From: Actinoallomurus spadix
GTDB taxonomy: Bacteria > Actinomycetota > Actinomycetes > Streptosporangiales > Streptosporangiaceae
Direction of reading: 5' to 3'
Assembly: GCF_024055725.1 (NCBI RefSeq)
Contig: NZ_JAMXMX010000015.1
Span: forward strand, 1 to 64,000
DNA length: 64,000 nucleotides
In this document: piece by piece, positions 33,987-42,420 of the stretch
Layout: each line of letters starts with the position of its first letter
How positions within the stretch are numbered: position 1 is the first letter of the stretch
Made by a program: the position numbers and the translations under genes
Notes under the pieces: model-generated
Databases searched by the model: none
What the model saw: the letters and a program-made list of their open reading frames with translations, nothing else
Told to the model about the DNA's origin: nothing

Positions 33987-35387
33987 ATGAGCGATCTCCC
34001 CCGCCGCGCTGTGACGCGGACCGCCAAGCTGGCCTCCCTCCCCATCGGCTTCGCCGGACGCACCGCCCTCGGTGTCGGGAAGCGCACCTTCGGCAGGCCC
34101 GCCGAACTCGTCGCCACCGAGATCCAGCAGCGCACCGCCGAGCAGCTGTTCAAGGTGCTCGGCGAGCTGAAGGGCGGCGCGATGAAGGTCGGCCAGATGC
34201 TGTCGATCTTCGAGGCGGCGCTGCCGCCCGAGGTCGCCGGCCCGTACCGCGCCACGCTCACCCGGCTGCAGGAGGCCGCCCCGCCGCTGCCCGCCGCGAC
34301 GGTGCACAAGGTGCTGGCCGAGGGCCTGGGCGCCGACTGGCGCGACCACTTCGCCGAGTTCGACGACCGGCCGGCGGCCGCGGCCTCGATCGGCCAGGTG
34401 CACAAGGCCGTCTGGCACGACGGCCGCCCCGTGGCCGTCAAGGTCCAGTACCCCGGCGCCGGCAAGGCGCTGCTGAGCGACTTCAACCAGATGGCCCGGC
34501 TCGGCAAGCTGTTCGCGGTCCTCGCCCCGGGCCTGGACGTCAAGACGATGCTGGCCGAGCTGCGGCGCCGGATCGCCGAGGAGCTCGACTACACGATCGA
34601 GGCCGAGTCCCAGGCGACCTTCGCCGAGGCGTACGCCGACGACCCCGACTTCGTCATCCCCGACGTCGTCGCCCAGTCCGGGCACGTGCTCGTCACCGAA
34701 TGGATCGACGGCACCCCGCTGTCGGCGATCATCAGCGACGGCACCCAGGAGGAACGCGACCACGCGGGGCTGCTGTACTGCCGGTTCCTGTTCTCCGGGC
34801 CCGCGCGGTGCGGCCTGCTGCACGCCGACCCGCACCCCGGCAACTTCCGGCTGCTCGACGACGGCCGGCTCGGCGTCATCGACTTCGGCGCCGTCGACCG
34901 CCTGCCCGGCGGCTTCCACCGGCGCATCGGCGTCCTCATGCGGATCGGCACGATGGGCGACATCGACCAGATCATGAAGGCGCTGCGCGAGGAGGACTTC
35001 ATCCGCGAGGGCGTCGAGGTCGACCCCGACTCGCTGCACGCCTTCATCGGCCCGATCGCCGAGCCGCTCGTCGAGGAGACCTTCAAGTTCAGCCGGGAGT
35101 GGCTGCGCCAAGAGGCCGCCCGGGTGACCGACCTGCGCCCGACGAACGTCGTCCGGCAGCTCAACCTGCCGCCGTCGTACGTGCTGATCCACCGCGTCGT
35201 GGCCGCCGGCACCGGCGTGCTGTGCCAGCTCGAGGCCGAGGGCCGGTTCCGCGACGAGGCGCTGACCTGGGTCCCCGGCTTCGCCGACGACGACCCTGAG
35301 TTCGACGACTTCAACGATTTCGACGACCACACGGACGACCTCGCCGAGGACGAGACGCCCGGCGAGGACGAAGAGATCGCGAGCTGA
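33987..35387 (+). CDS. AarF/ABC1/UbiB-family atypical kinase
   Basis: 466-aa protein of the UbiB/ADCK-like kinase family. Family signatures in order: the KxGQ motif (GGAMKVGQMLSIFE), the Ala-rich nucleotide loop (AAAASIGQVHKAVW), VKVQYPG with the VAVK-type lysine, the catalytic loop HADPHPGNF and the metal motif VIDFGAVDR. The tail is strongly acidic (DPEFDDFNDFDDHTDDL). GGAGG precedes the ATG. In bacteria relatives support quinone synthesis or lipid homeostasis; the actinobacterial role is unclear. Its promoter must lie in or beyond the IS605-like element, and it faces the accessory operon ending at 35443. Confidence 0.92.
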   Translation: MSDLPRRAVTRTAKLASLPIGFAGRTALGVGKRTFGRPAELVATEIQQRTAEQLFKVLGELKGGAMKVGQMLSIFEAALPPEVAGPYRATLTRLQEAAPPLPAATVHKVLAEGLGADWRDHFAEFDDRPAAAASIGQVHKAVWHDGRPVAVKVQYPGAGKALLSDFNQMARLGKLFAVLAPGLDVKTMLAELRRRIAEELDYTIEAESQATFAEAYADDPDFVIPDVVAQSGHVLVTEWIDGTPLSAIISDGTQEERDHAGLLYCRFLFSGPARCGLLHADPHPGNFRLLDDGRLGVIDFGAVDRLPGGFHRRIGVLMRIGTMGDIDQIMKALREEDFIREGVEVDPDSLHAFIGPIAEPLVEETFKFSREWLRQEAARVTDLRPTNVVRQLNLPPSYVLIHRVVAAGTGVLCQLEAEGRFRDEALTWVPGFADDDPEFDDFNDFDDHTDDLAEDETPGEDEEIAS

Positions 35388-35415
35388 CCGCCGCCCACGG
35401 GCACCCCAGCCGGGA

Positions 35416-35445
35416 TGAGATCGCGCACTGTTCGAGGCGATCTCA
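35416..35445. terminator. hairpin between convergent aarF and KS-like operon
   Basis: TGAGATCGC (35416-35424) pairs with GCGATCTCA (35437-35445) across 12 bases. It lies between the aarF stop and the final stop of the minus-strand operon, overlapping the latter's TGA. No T-run follows on either side beyond AATT, so termination is probable but not certain. Confidence 0.5.
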
Positions 35446-36429
35446 ATTCGCAGGCTCGACCTTTCCCTCGACCACTGCGGCGGTCGCGGTAAGTCCGGCG
35501 CCGACACTGATGAGCAGATGGAACTGGCCCGGGCGGGGAAGCTCGAACTCGGCCAGATTGGCGAGGAGGTCGCCCGCACCGAGATGTCCGGTCTCCTCGC
35601 CGGGCACGACGACCTTGCTGCGGAGCGGCCGAGGCAGCGCCGCGGTGAGCAGGTGCCGGACCGTTGTCCTACCGACTCGGGAGGAGCGGACCAGGGCGAT
35701 GCGGGAATCGTCCGGGGCCAGGTTCGCCTGCGAGAGCACGCGGGTGACCACATCGGCAACGCACTGTCGGATTCCACGAGTCACGGACGCGTCACCCCAA
35801 GCGGTCGTCGTGCCGTCCTCGGGAGACAGCGGTGCGAACGGGTCGCGTCCGGGATAGCGCAGCTCCAGCCCAGGATCACCCACCGACGTGATCGCACGAA
35901 GCACGCACGGTCCGGAGCCGCGGGTGAGCACCACCGAGGCTGCGCCGTCGCCCAAAGGCGGCGTGCTGAGCCACCGATCATAGGGAAGCTCACGGAAACT
36001 GTCGGATGTGACTGCTACCGCTGTGCGCACTGCGGGATCGGTGACCAGACTCCGCGCCACCAGTTCCAGGGCCGCCGCGCCGCCGTTGGACATCTGCCGA
36101 ACGCCGAACGCGGCACCGGACCGCACCCCCACCAGTTGCGCCAACCGATTCGGCGCAAGGCGCTCGTCCCGCTCGAACAGCCAGCCGTAGGCCAGCAGAT
36201 CTACACTGGACGGGTCGACCTTCGCCCGGGCGAGCGCCGAAGTGATGGTTCTGGCGGCGAGTTCCGACGACGTCTCATCCGGCGCACACACCCGCAGGGC
36301 CTGAATGCCCTCGGCCCGTACTACGGCCGGTGTGACCGAACCGCGGGCGAGCGCCTGTTCGGCGGAGTCCCGTTCGAGCGGCAGGCACAGCGCACTTCCC
36401 GCGATCGCGACCGGTTCGACCAACCTCAT
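35443..36429 (-). CDS. FabH-like (KAS III fold) protein with altered active site
   Basis: 328-aa thiolase-fold protein of the ketoacyl-ACP synthase III type (start VEPVAIAGSALCLP; GDGAASVVLTRG near residue 165; GLTATAAVVEG at the end). The nucleophile region reads FGVRQMSNGGAAALEL: by alignment the catalytic Cys is Ser114. The HQAN-type His region reads ALVRSSRVG and the GNTSA-type Asn region reads TGHLGAG, so His and Asn also appear replaced. Ser-for-Cys occurs in DpsC and related acyl-transferring KAS III proteins. Start overlaps the P450 stop (ATGA). Last gene of the accessory operon; an acyl transfer, gatekeeping or structural role is inferred. Confidence 0.78.
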   Translation of the reverse strand: MRLVEPVAIAGSALCLPLERDSAEQALARGSVTPAVVRAEGIQALRVCAPDETSSELAARTITSALARAKVDPSSVDLLAYGWLFERDERLAPNRLAQLVGVRSGAAFGVRQMSNGGAAALELVARSLVTDPAVRTAVAVTSDSFRELPYDRWLSTPPLGDGAASVVLTRGSGPCVLRAITSVGDPGLELRYPGRDPFAPLSPEDGTTTAWGDASVTRGIRQCVADVVTRVLSQANLAPDDSRIALVRSSRVGRTTVRHLLTAALPRPLRSKVVVPGEETGHLGAGDLLANLAEFELPRPGQFHLLISVGAGLTATAAVVEGKVEPAN

Positions 36430-37652
36430 CGCAGCGCGACCTCCACGCTTACGGGGCGCCGGTCGCCCAGCACACCCTCCCAGACCGTCTCCTCCAGCGG
36501 TCGCACCAGCCGAGCCGTGGGAAAGCGGTCGAGGAACGCGGGCACTGCGACCTGTGCCTGGAGTCGTGCCACGGCGGCGCCCATGCAGTAGTGCGGTCCC
36601 TGACCGAAACTGAGGTGGCCGGCCGGCCCGGAGCGGTCCGGGACGATTCGGTCACCTCCGGCGAACACGCGGGGATCGCGGTTGGCCGCGGCGAGCAGCA
36701 CCATCACCGCGTCGCCCCGGTCGATGCGGGTTCCCGCGATCTCCAGGGGTTCACGCGCGAACCGCCAACTGCTGAAGGAGACCGGAGGTTGATAACGCAA
36801 TGCCTCCTCCACGGCGCACTCCACCGAGCCTGACGCGACGGTAAAGCGAAAGTCCTGGTCACACAGCGCCAACGCACAGGCCACCGCGATCAGTGTCACG
36901 GGTGGACTCGATGCGCCGAGCAGGACCGATCCCACCATGGACACCGCCTCCCGGCGCCGGATCCGCCGCGCACGCAGCGCGCCGACGATCACGGACAACA
37001 GGTCGTCGTCCCCGGCATCCTCGTGCTCGCGGACGCTGACGAACTCCGCGAGCGCTTCGCTCATCTCCAGGTACGCGCTCCGCATCTCCGGCTCCTCCGG
37101 GTGACGAGGGCCGAGCAGCAGCCGGCAGCAGGCCATGGCCGCCGCGCAGGCGTCCTCCGCGACACCGAGCAGACGAGCGATCACGACGGTGTTGAGCGGC
37201 TCGGCGAAGTCGGTGACCAGGTCGATGTGTTCTTCGTCGGCAAGCCTGTCCAGCAGCACCTTCACCGCGGCGGTGACCATAGGCCTCTTGTCCATGAGCG
37301 CACGGGTGGCCAGGTGCGGTCCGAGCACGCCGCGCAGCCGGGCGTGCGTCTCGCCATCGGTGTTGAGCAGTTGGCGGCCCGAGACCAGCGTCACGTCCTC
37401 CGGCCACCGAGTACGACCCAGTCCCGCCGCGGTTCCCGGCAGATTGAAAGGATCTTTGACCAGGCGTTCATCGGACAGTGCCGCTCGTCCCTCCGCATGG
37501 CCCGTGATCACCCATAGCGGAATGTCACCCGGCGCGAGAACCTGTCGCACCGGGCCGGATCGCGAGAGTTCGCGGAAGCGATCCGGATATGGACGGGCGT
37601 GGTAATTCGCGTCGACGAGCGGGGCAGGTGCGCCCGGGTGCTCAGCCGTCAT
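36426..37652 (-). CDS. cytochrome P450 with atypical I-helix
   Basis: 408-aa bacterial class I P450. The heme-binding loop is LSFGQGPHYCMGAAVARL with Cys356; ExxR is Glu283-Arg286 (EEALR). The I-helix oxygen-activation segment, normally AGxD/E-T, reads LGASSPPVT (245-253), so the acid-alcohol pair is absent and two prolines interrupt the helix. Similar departures occur in P450s acting on carrier-protein-bound substrates or doing non-hydroxylating chemistry. No ferredoxin is nearby. Its start overlaps the ACP gene by 11 bp and its end overlaps the KS-like gene, so all three are coupled; the substrate is likely an acyl group on the ACP. Confidence 0.9.
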   Translation of the reverse strand: MTAEHPGAPAPLVDANYHARPYPDRFRELSRSGPVRQVLAPGDIPLWVITGHAEGRAALSDERLVKDPFNLPGTAAGLGRTRWPEDVTLVSGRQLLNTDGETHARLRGVLGPHLATRALMDKRPMVTAAVKVLLDRLADEEHIDLVTDFAEPLNTVVIARLLGVAEDACAAAMACCRLLLGPRHPEEPEMRSAYLEMSEALAEFVSVREHEDAGDDDLLSVIVGALRARRIRRREAVSMVGSVLLGASSPPVTLIAVACALALCDQDFRFTVASGSVECAVEEALRYQPPVSFSSWRFAREPLEIAGTRIDRGDAVMVLLAAANRDPRVFAGGDRIVPDRSGPAGHLSFGQGPHYCMGAAVARLQAQVAVPAFLDRFPTARLVRPLEETVWEGVLGDRRPVSVEVALR

Positions 37653-37905
37653 TGCCGGCCCCTTTCAGCTTGCCGGCGACAACGGCGCAGACGTCACCGA
37701 CGGTGCGGACCCGGAAGATCGCCTCGTCGTCCAGTTCGACTCCGAGGCGGTCTTCGATGTCGACGAGCGCCCTGACCATTGCGATCGAAGCGGCCCCGGG
37801 CAGCTCCAGCAATTCGGACTCAGGAGTGATCACGTGAGTGTCGGAATCGAGGCCCAGCGCCGAGCACAGGGAGTCCCGGACGGCGGCGAACACGGTGGGG
37901 GACAC
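37642..37905 (-). CDS. acyl carrier protein
   Basis: 87-aa four-helix carrier protein. The phosphopantetheine site is Ser40 in LPGAASIAMVRALVDIEDRLG; the usual Asp-Ser-Leu is Ala-Ser-Ile, a departure seen in some stand-alone carrier proteins. C-terminal helix FRVRTVGDVCAVVAGKL is typical. GTG start at 37903-37905 with ACGGAG six bases upstream. It lies between the second KS-like gene and the P450 gene and is the probable acceptor for the acyl-AMP ligase of the same operon. Confidence 0.87.
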   Translation of the reverse strand: MSPTVFAAVRDSLCSALGLDSDTHVITPESELLELPGAASIAMVRALVDIEDRLGVELDDEAIFRVRTVGDVCAVVAGKLKGAGNDG

Positions 37906-37931
37906 GGGGAACTCCGTTCTTCGGTGATTCT

Positions 37932-38888
37932 TCAGTGGCCCGAGACCACTACGGCGGCGACGGTCCCCCCGGCGGCCACGCTGACCAGCAGGTGATGCTC
38001 GCCGGGACCTGGCGGCGGCTCCTCGGCGAGGTCGGCCAGCAGGCCGCCCGCACCGAGGTACCCGGCCGAGGCCCGGGTGGATCTCACCCGGTCTCGGAGG
38101 CCGTCGAGCAGACCGCTGCACACCATGCCGCGTAGGGCGCTGTCCCCGGCACCGGGCACCAGGACCGCGCTGAGCCTGGGATCCCGGTCCGTCAGGCTCG
38201 CTTCACCCAGTGCCTGGGCGACCGCCGAGCAGACGGCAGCGCGGACTTCTCGCGTGGCTTCCGGGCGGGCAGCCGAATCCTGCCGTCCTTCGCGGAGCGT
38301 CATGACGGAGTCGCGGTCGAGGTGAGACGACTCCGGGCAGGGGGCGGCGACGGAAACGATCGAGGCGATGGTGCGCCGTCCGGGCCCACGGGTAACTACG
38401 ATCGCGGTACCACCACCAGCCGGTGGGGAGTGGCCTTGGCACGGGTCATGAGGTCGGAGGCCATCGCCGGTCGCGGCCACCGTGGTCGTCCAGTCCGGTT
38501 CCGTGACCAGCCAGAGCACCGACTCGCGCAATGCGGCCACGCCGCTGTTGGCCATCTGCTGTACACCCAACGCGACACAGCGGTTCGCGCCCAACAGCCG
38601 TGCCACCCGGTGCGGTGGGGTCCATACGTGCTCCCCCTGGTGGGACACCCAGCCGTACGCCAAACCGTCCACTTCGGCCGGAGAGCGCCTCGCGTCGGCC
38701 AGAGCACCGACGGCGGCGTACACCGCCATCTCAGGTCCCGTGAGGTCACCGGACGCGGTCGACGATCCGACGCCCGCGACCTCGGGGCCACTCAGCACAC
38801 CACGCGAAGAGGCGTTCTCGCTTCTGCCGACCGTCGGTGGCCGCCAGACCCTGGCGCCGGCGATGGCGATGGGAACATCGATTCGCAT
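37932..38888 (-). CDS. FabH-like (KAS III fold) protein lacking nucleophile
   Basis: 318-aa paralogue-like partner of the 35.4-kb protein, with VPIAIAGARVWRPP at the start, VDGLAYGW, and a matching nucleophile region LGVQQMANSGVAALRE in which the Cys position is Ala113. The His region reads LVPGAGDSA and the Asn region SAGYLGAG, so no residue of the Cys-His-Asn triad can be recognised. ATG at 38886-38888. It may pair with the other KS-like protein as a non-catalytic partner, as the chain length factor does in type II polyketide synthases; that comparison is inference. Confidence 0.75.
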   Translation of the reverse strand: MRIDVPIAIAGARVWRPPTVGRSENASSRGVLSGPEVAGVGSSTASGDLTGPEMAVYAAVGALADARRSPAEVDGLAYGWVSHQGEHVWTPPHRVARLLGANRCVALGVQQMANSGVAALRESVLWLVTEPDWTTTVAATGDGLRPHDPCQGHSPPAGGGTAIVVTRGPGRRTIASIVSVAAPCPESSHLDRDSVMTLREGRQDSAARPEATREVRAAVCSAVAQALGEASLTDRDPRLSAVLVPGAGDSALRGMVCSGLLDGLRDRVRSTRASAGYLGAGGLLADLAEEPPPGPGEHHLLVSVAAGGTVAAVVVSGH

Positions 38889-38929
38889 GTCTCTCCATCG
38901 GTTTCGAGATACCGCGGCACCGCACCGAT

Positions 38930-40600
38930 TCACGGCTTCACCAGTTCGCGGAGGTAGCGGGCAGTGAGGGCGCGTTGCCACTTGCCGCTGGTGGTGCGAG
39001 GCAGGGTGTTGCGCGGCACGACGTGGACATCGACGGCACCGAGGTCGAGCCGCGAGGACACCAGGGCCCGCAGCCGGACGGACAGATCGGCCGCCGTGGC
39101 GAGATCGTCCGTTTCCGCCACCACGACCACTCGTTCGCGGTCGTGGTCGGCTACTGCGACACAACGGCCGTGGCCTCCGGGCATGCCCGCCCTGACCACG
39201 TCCTCGACATCCTCGGCGAAGAAGTTCCGACCGGCCACGATGACCATGTCCTTGGCGCGGCCCGCGATGTAAAGTTCGCCGTCCAGCCGGACACCCAGGT
39301 CGCCGGTATGCAGCCAGCCGCCACGCAGCAGCGGCCCGGCGGGGCTGCCCGGCGTGTCGAAGTAGCCGTCAGCCAGCGACGGTCCGCGCAATACGATCTC
39401 GCCGACTTCGCCGTCCAGTACGTCACGCCCGTGCTCGTCGCGAAGTCGAAGTTCCATGTCGGGGACGGCATGACCGACGCAGACCAGCCCGGTGCCGTGG
39501 TCCGTGCCTTCTGGCACAACGACGGCACGGCGATGCTGGGCCAGCGATTCCCGGTCCAGCCACGCTACCTTAGGAGGTGTACCCGGTTGGGGGCAGGCGA
39601 CGGACATGACGGCCTCCGCCATCCCGTAGACCGGCAGCATTGCCGTGGCCGCCAGGCCGGCAGGCCCCAGCGCTCGGGCGATGTCATTCACCGTCCCCGG
39701 TTTCACCGGCTCGCCACCGTTGAGGGCCAATCGCCACGAGCTCAGATCGAGCCCACCCAGCAGGCTGTTGTCGGAGTAAGCGGCAGCGATCCTGTCGTAG
39801 GCGAAGTTGGGGCCGCCGAAGACGGTTGCCCGGCAGGCACTGACGTGCTCGATGACCTCCCGTGGACGACGGATGAAGCGCCACGCACTGAACAAGTGGT
39901 GCTCGTAGCCCTGCCATATGCCGAACAACAGGGTAATCAGCCCAAAGTCGTGGAAAAGCGGTACCCAGGAGACGACGATGTCGTCCGGATTCACCGTGCT
40001 CGCCACCGCTGTCGCGGCGAAGCAGGCGAGCACCGCCCGATGGGAGAGCACCACGCCTTTGGGGCGGGCAGTGCTGCCGGAGGTGAACTGCACGATCGCC
40101 GGCGATGTCGGCCGCACCACCGACGAAGCCGGTCGGACGGCGGCCGGTGCGCAGTCGCGAACGGCCAGGACAGCGAGGTCCGGTCGCAACGCGTGAAGCT
40201 CCCGCGCGATCTCCTCGTATGCCTCGGCCACGAGCAAGTGGCGCACACCGTCGAGCATCGGAGCCAGGCCGGCCGCCACGGCACTCGGGGCCGCGGGCAC
40301 CGGCGGCACGGGAATCACGGTGACCGCACCACCTGCCGCCCACACGCCGAACGCGGCGGGAAGAAATTCCGGTACCGAGCCGATGAGCAGACCGACAAGT
40401 ACTCCGTCGGCCACCCCCAAGCGTCCGAGCGAGTCTGCGACGCCCCACGCTCGTTCGGGAATCTCGCGGTGCAGCAGGCGCTCACCGGTCTCGGGGAACA
40501 CCAGTTGCGTGCCCCCACGATCGTCATCGAGGTGGTCGATCAGCTCAGCGAGGGTTCGCACCGTTGACCGACCAGGATGCACTGAGTTGCTACCACCCAC
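38930..40600 (-). CDS. fatty acyl-AMP ligase-like adenylating enzyme
   Basis: 556-aa ANL-superfamily enzyme resembling fatty-acyl-AMP ligases that load acyl-carrier proteins. Core motifs: FTSGSTARPKG (172-182), WVPLFHDFGLITLLFG (FAAL-like), LPVYGMAEAV, WLHTGDLG, GRAKDMVIVAGRNFFAEDVE, and TTSGKWQR with the catalytic Lys. The PLFHDFGL and GRNFFAEDVE forms are typical of FAAL proteins. GTG start at 40598-40600 with GGAAGG about 10 bases upstream. First gene of the operon; it should activate a carboxylic acid and transfer it to the downstream ACP. Confidence 0.85.
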   Translation of the reverse strand: MGGSNSVHPGRSTVRTLAELIDHLDDDRGGTQLVFPETGERLLHREIPERAWGVADSLGRLGVADGVLVGLLIGSVPEFLPAAFGVWAAGGAVTVIPVPPVPAAPSAVAAGLAPMLDGVRHLLVAEAYEEIARELHALRPDLAVLAVRDCAPAAVRPASSVVRPTSPAIVQFTSGSTARPKGVVLSHRAVLACFAATAVASTVNPDDIVVSWVPLFHDFGLITLLFGIWQGYEHHLFSAWRFIRRPREVIEHVSACRATVFGGPNFAYDRIAAAYSDNSLLGGLDLSSWRLALNGGEPVKPGTVNDIARALGPAGLAATAMLPVYGMAEAVMSVACPQPGTPPKVAWLDRESLAQHRRAVVVPEGTDHGTGLVCVGHAVPDMELRLRDEHGRDVLDGEVGEIVLRGPSLADGYFDTPGSPAGPLLRGGWLHTGDLGVRLDGELYIAGRAKDMVIVAGRNFFAEDVEDVVRAGMPGGHGRCVAVADHDRERVVVVAETDDLATAADLSVRLRALVSSRLDLGAVDVHVVPRNTLPRTTSGKWQRALTARYLRELVKP

Positions 40601-41251
40601 GCTGAATCACCTTCCACCGCCAGAGCGCAACGCGAAGAATGGAGACTCATGCATAGCAGGTTTTGCGCGTGACCTCATCTCAGATTTTGGACAACCAGTT
40701 ATGCGACTTGTGGCAGCATCGCCGATGTCCAGCTCAGACCATCCCCACAAGCGGCCGGAGATGGCCGCCTGAACCATGAAAGATGACGCCGGCCATGGAC
40801 CCGCAGCACCGGGACGTTCGGCCGGTCGGCCGCCCGCACTGCTACGGCGACCGAAAACCGACCGATCCAGCCGCCGGCTTCGTCGGGGGGGCGATCCGCG
40901 GAACGCGGGAGCCGGCACCACTTCCCTGATACAGCGAAAATAGGTACAGTCCGTAACGCGCAGTGTCAGCCCGGAGCCGGAACCTTCACGGGCTCACCGA
41001 CCACTACGTGCACAGCTTCATTCGAGGTGCCGTGTGGGTGGCTGAATTCGACGCGACGCGTGACGCGCGCACCGCTATCCTCCTGGCGACGTTGCAGAAC
41101 CCCGGGCTGCGCACCCAATCAGCGGTTCGAAATTCCTTCCCGTCACCGAGTGAGGCCGGTAGGTGACGGTCGCACCTCGATCATGTCCGTGGCCGCAGCC
41201 TGTCGGTGCAGCCACGGGTACATGCACGGAGCCATCCTGCGAGGCAGCCGC
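40601..41251. other. intergenic region without convincing genes
   Basis: About 650 bp upstream of the acyl-AMP ligase gene. Reading frames here lack ribosome sites, family motifs and the expected third-position GC bias. The stretch 40650-40700 is AT-richer and is the likely promoter zone for the operon at 40600, but I cannot pick firm -35/-10 boxes. A short open stretch at 40963-41166 on the plus strand encodes no recognisable protein. Confidence 0.5.
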
Positions 41252-41404
41252 CTACCAGTAGACGGGATCCAGTCGGCCCTCGATGGACCGGATGTTCTCC
41301 CGGCTGCAGCGATCGCACAGGTAGACCGGGCCCCGCTCGGTGAGCTCGGTCATCCAGCCCAGCGGCGCCTCAGCAGTTGCTCCACACGACGAACAGCTGA
41401 CCAT
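41252..41404 (-). CDS. small zinc-ribbon protein
   Basis: 50-aa protein with two CxxC pairs (CSSC at 4-7 and CDRC at 30-33) and the conserved ending NIRSIEGRLDPVYW. Short actinobacterial proteins with CxxC...CxxC and RSIEGRL...W are common; their function is not known to me. The ATG at 41402-41404 has a GGAGGGG run just upstream; longer forms extend into sequence that does not look coding. Confidence 0.75.
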   Translation of the reverse strand: MVSCSSCGATAEAPLGWMTELTERGPVYLCDRCSRENIRSIEGRLDPVYW

Positions 41405-41715
41405 CCCCGCCCCCCTCCATCCGACTTCCCCCCAGCATCCCTGATCCCCAGGACACGCGGAAGCCGAACGCGCCATGGGAGAGCCACGCCACACAATCCG
41501 CTTCGCGGCGCGCAACTGCGGCAGCGCACCCTGCTCCGCCGGCCGGGTGAGCAGCAGGCCGCCCCAGGCCATGAACCTCCCGAACCGGCCACGATGCTCC
41601 CAGGCACGCGGCGTCAGAGGTCATGCTGGTGTTCACCACCGAGCCGGGCGGCATCGACGCCGACCGGCAGCAGCTCCTGGCGTCCTTGCACGCGACCCGC
41701 TCGGCGCGCGCCTGC

Positions 41716-41783
41716 GAGCACCCTTCCCAGCACGCGTGGAACGCCCGGCCGGATGGATCCGGCCGGGCGTTCCACGGGTGCTC
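41716..41783. repeat. long near-perfect palindrome
   Basis: Two perfect 20-bp arms (41735-41754 and 41757-41776) start CGTGGAACGCCCGG and are separated by only GG. Outside them GAGCACCC (41716-41723) pairs with GGGTGCTC (41776-41783). It lies downstream of the whiB7 operon on the minus strand. It could serve as a terminator, but has no T-run; it would extrude as a cruciform. The rest of 41405-41891 shows no convincing gene. Confidence 0.75.
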
Positions 41784-41816
41784 CCAGCTCAAGCCGGTTG
41801 AGCATCGAGTCGCGAC

Positions 41817-41846
41817 GGCCCCCGCATCCGTCGTGATGCGGGGGCC
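41817..41846 (-). terminator. hairpin terminator downstream of the whiB7 operon
   Basis: GGCCCCCGCATC (41817-41828) pairs perfectly with GATGCGGGGGCC (41835-41846) across a 6-base loop. It sits 45 bp past the stop of the last minus-strand gene (41892). No T-run follows on the minus strand, so it is a strong stem of the GC-rich actinobacterial kind. Confidence 0.65.
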
Positions 41847-41891
41847 CGTCTTCTCGTAGGGCGCGTCGGCGGTTCGCGTCGGCGGTTCGCG

Positions 41892-42101
41892 TCAGCGCGT
41901 GGTCAGGAGGCGCCGGAGGCGGACCGCGGTCACCTCGGCGTCGCGCCGGGCCCGCCGCATGGCGCGGACCTGGGCGGCGTCGCGGCGGCGCGTGGCCACC
42001 CGCTCGGCGTCCCGTATTCGTTCCTGGGACAGTTCGATGCTGAGCAAGCTCATCTCTCGCTCTTTCTCCATGTCGATGCGAAGTTCCGGGCGGTGCGTCA
42101 T
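41892..42101 (-). CDS. small basic protein coupled to whiB7
   Basis: 69-aa, Arg-rich, apparently all-helical protein (ELSQERIRDAERVATRRRD; AMRRARRDAEVTAVRLRRLL). Its ATG at 42099-42101 overlaps the whiB7 stop (ATGA), so it is translationally coupled. I do not know the family; the amphipathic, charged helix suggests a coiled coil or nucleic-acid contact. An internal ATG at 42071 is an alternative start. Confidence 0.65.
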   Translation of the reverse strand: MTHRPELRIDMEKEREMSLLSIELSQERIRDAERVATRRRDAAQVRAMRRARRDAEVTAVRLRRLLTTR

Positions 42102-42379
42102 GCCGCCACCACGTCGGCGTTCTTGCGGGGACGACCCCGCGGCCGCTTCCGGGGTACGACGACGCCCCTTACGAACAGCTCCCCGCCCCAGACGCCCCAG
42201 GGCTCCCGGCGCTCCTTGGCCCCGGCGAGGCAGGACCGCCGGACCGGGCACTCGGCGCACAGCGCCTTGGCCAGCTCGACGTCCTGCGGCGACTCGGCGA
42301 AGAAAAGCTCAGGCTCGGTCCGGCAGGGAAGATCCAGGTTCTCGCTGATCGCGGTCAGCGCGAGTCCCACGGTCTCCAC
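42098..42379 (-). CDS. whiB7: WhiB-family iron-sulfur regulator WhiB7 (WblC type)
   Basis: 93-aa WhiB protein. Four Cys ligands for the [4Fe-4S] cluster: Cys19, Cys41, Cys44 and Cys50 (CAECPVRRSC). The sigma-factor-binding GVWGGE turn is at 62-67, and an AT-hook RGRPRK is at 81-86, which marks the WhiB7/WblC subgroup. Family knowledge: WhiB7 activates intrinsic resistance genes after ribosome-targeting antibiotics and binds AT-rich DNA next to -35 boxes of SigA promoters. Its leader contains an intrinsic terminator and an upstream ORF, as in the antibiotic-sensing leaders of other whiB7 genes. Confidence 0.93.
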   Translation of the reverse strand: METVGLALTAISENLDLPCRTEPELFFAESPQDVELAKALCAECPVRRSCLAGAKERREPWGVWGGELFVRGVVVPRKRPRGRPRKNADVVAA

Positions 42380-42420
42380 CCCTTTCTTGATGTGGTCTCG
42401 TTGGCTCGGACGGTCTGGCC

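Noticed and set aside
40607-40921. A 104-codon minus-strand frame upstream of the acyl-AMP ligase gene
   Set aside because: No ribosome site, no recognisable motif and poor codon bias; likely promoter DNA.
41623-41859. Plus-strand frame of 78 codons in the palindrome region
   Set aside because: It runs through the long inverted repeat and hairpin terminator, which explain the sequence better than coding.
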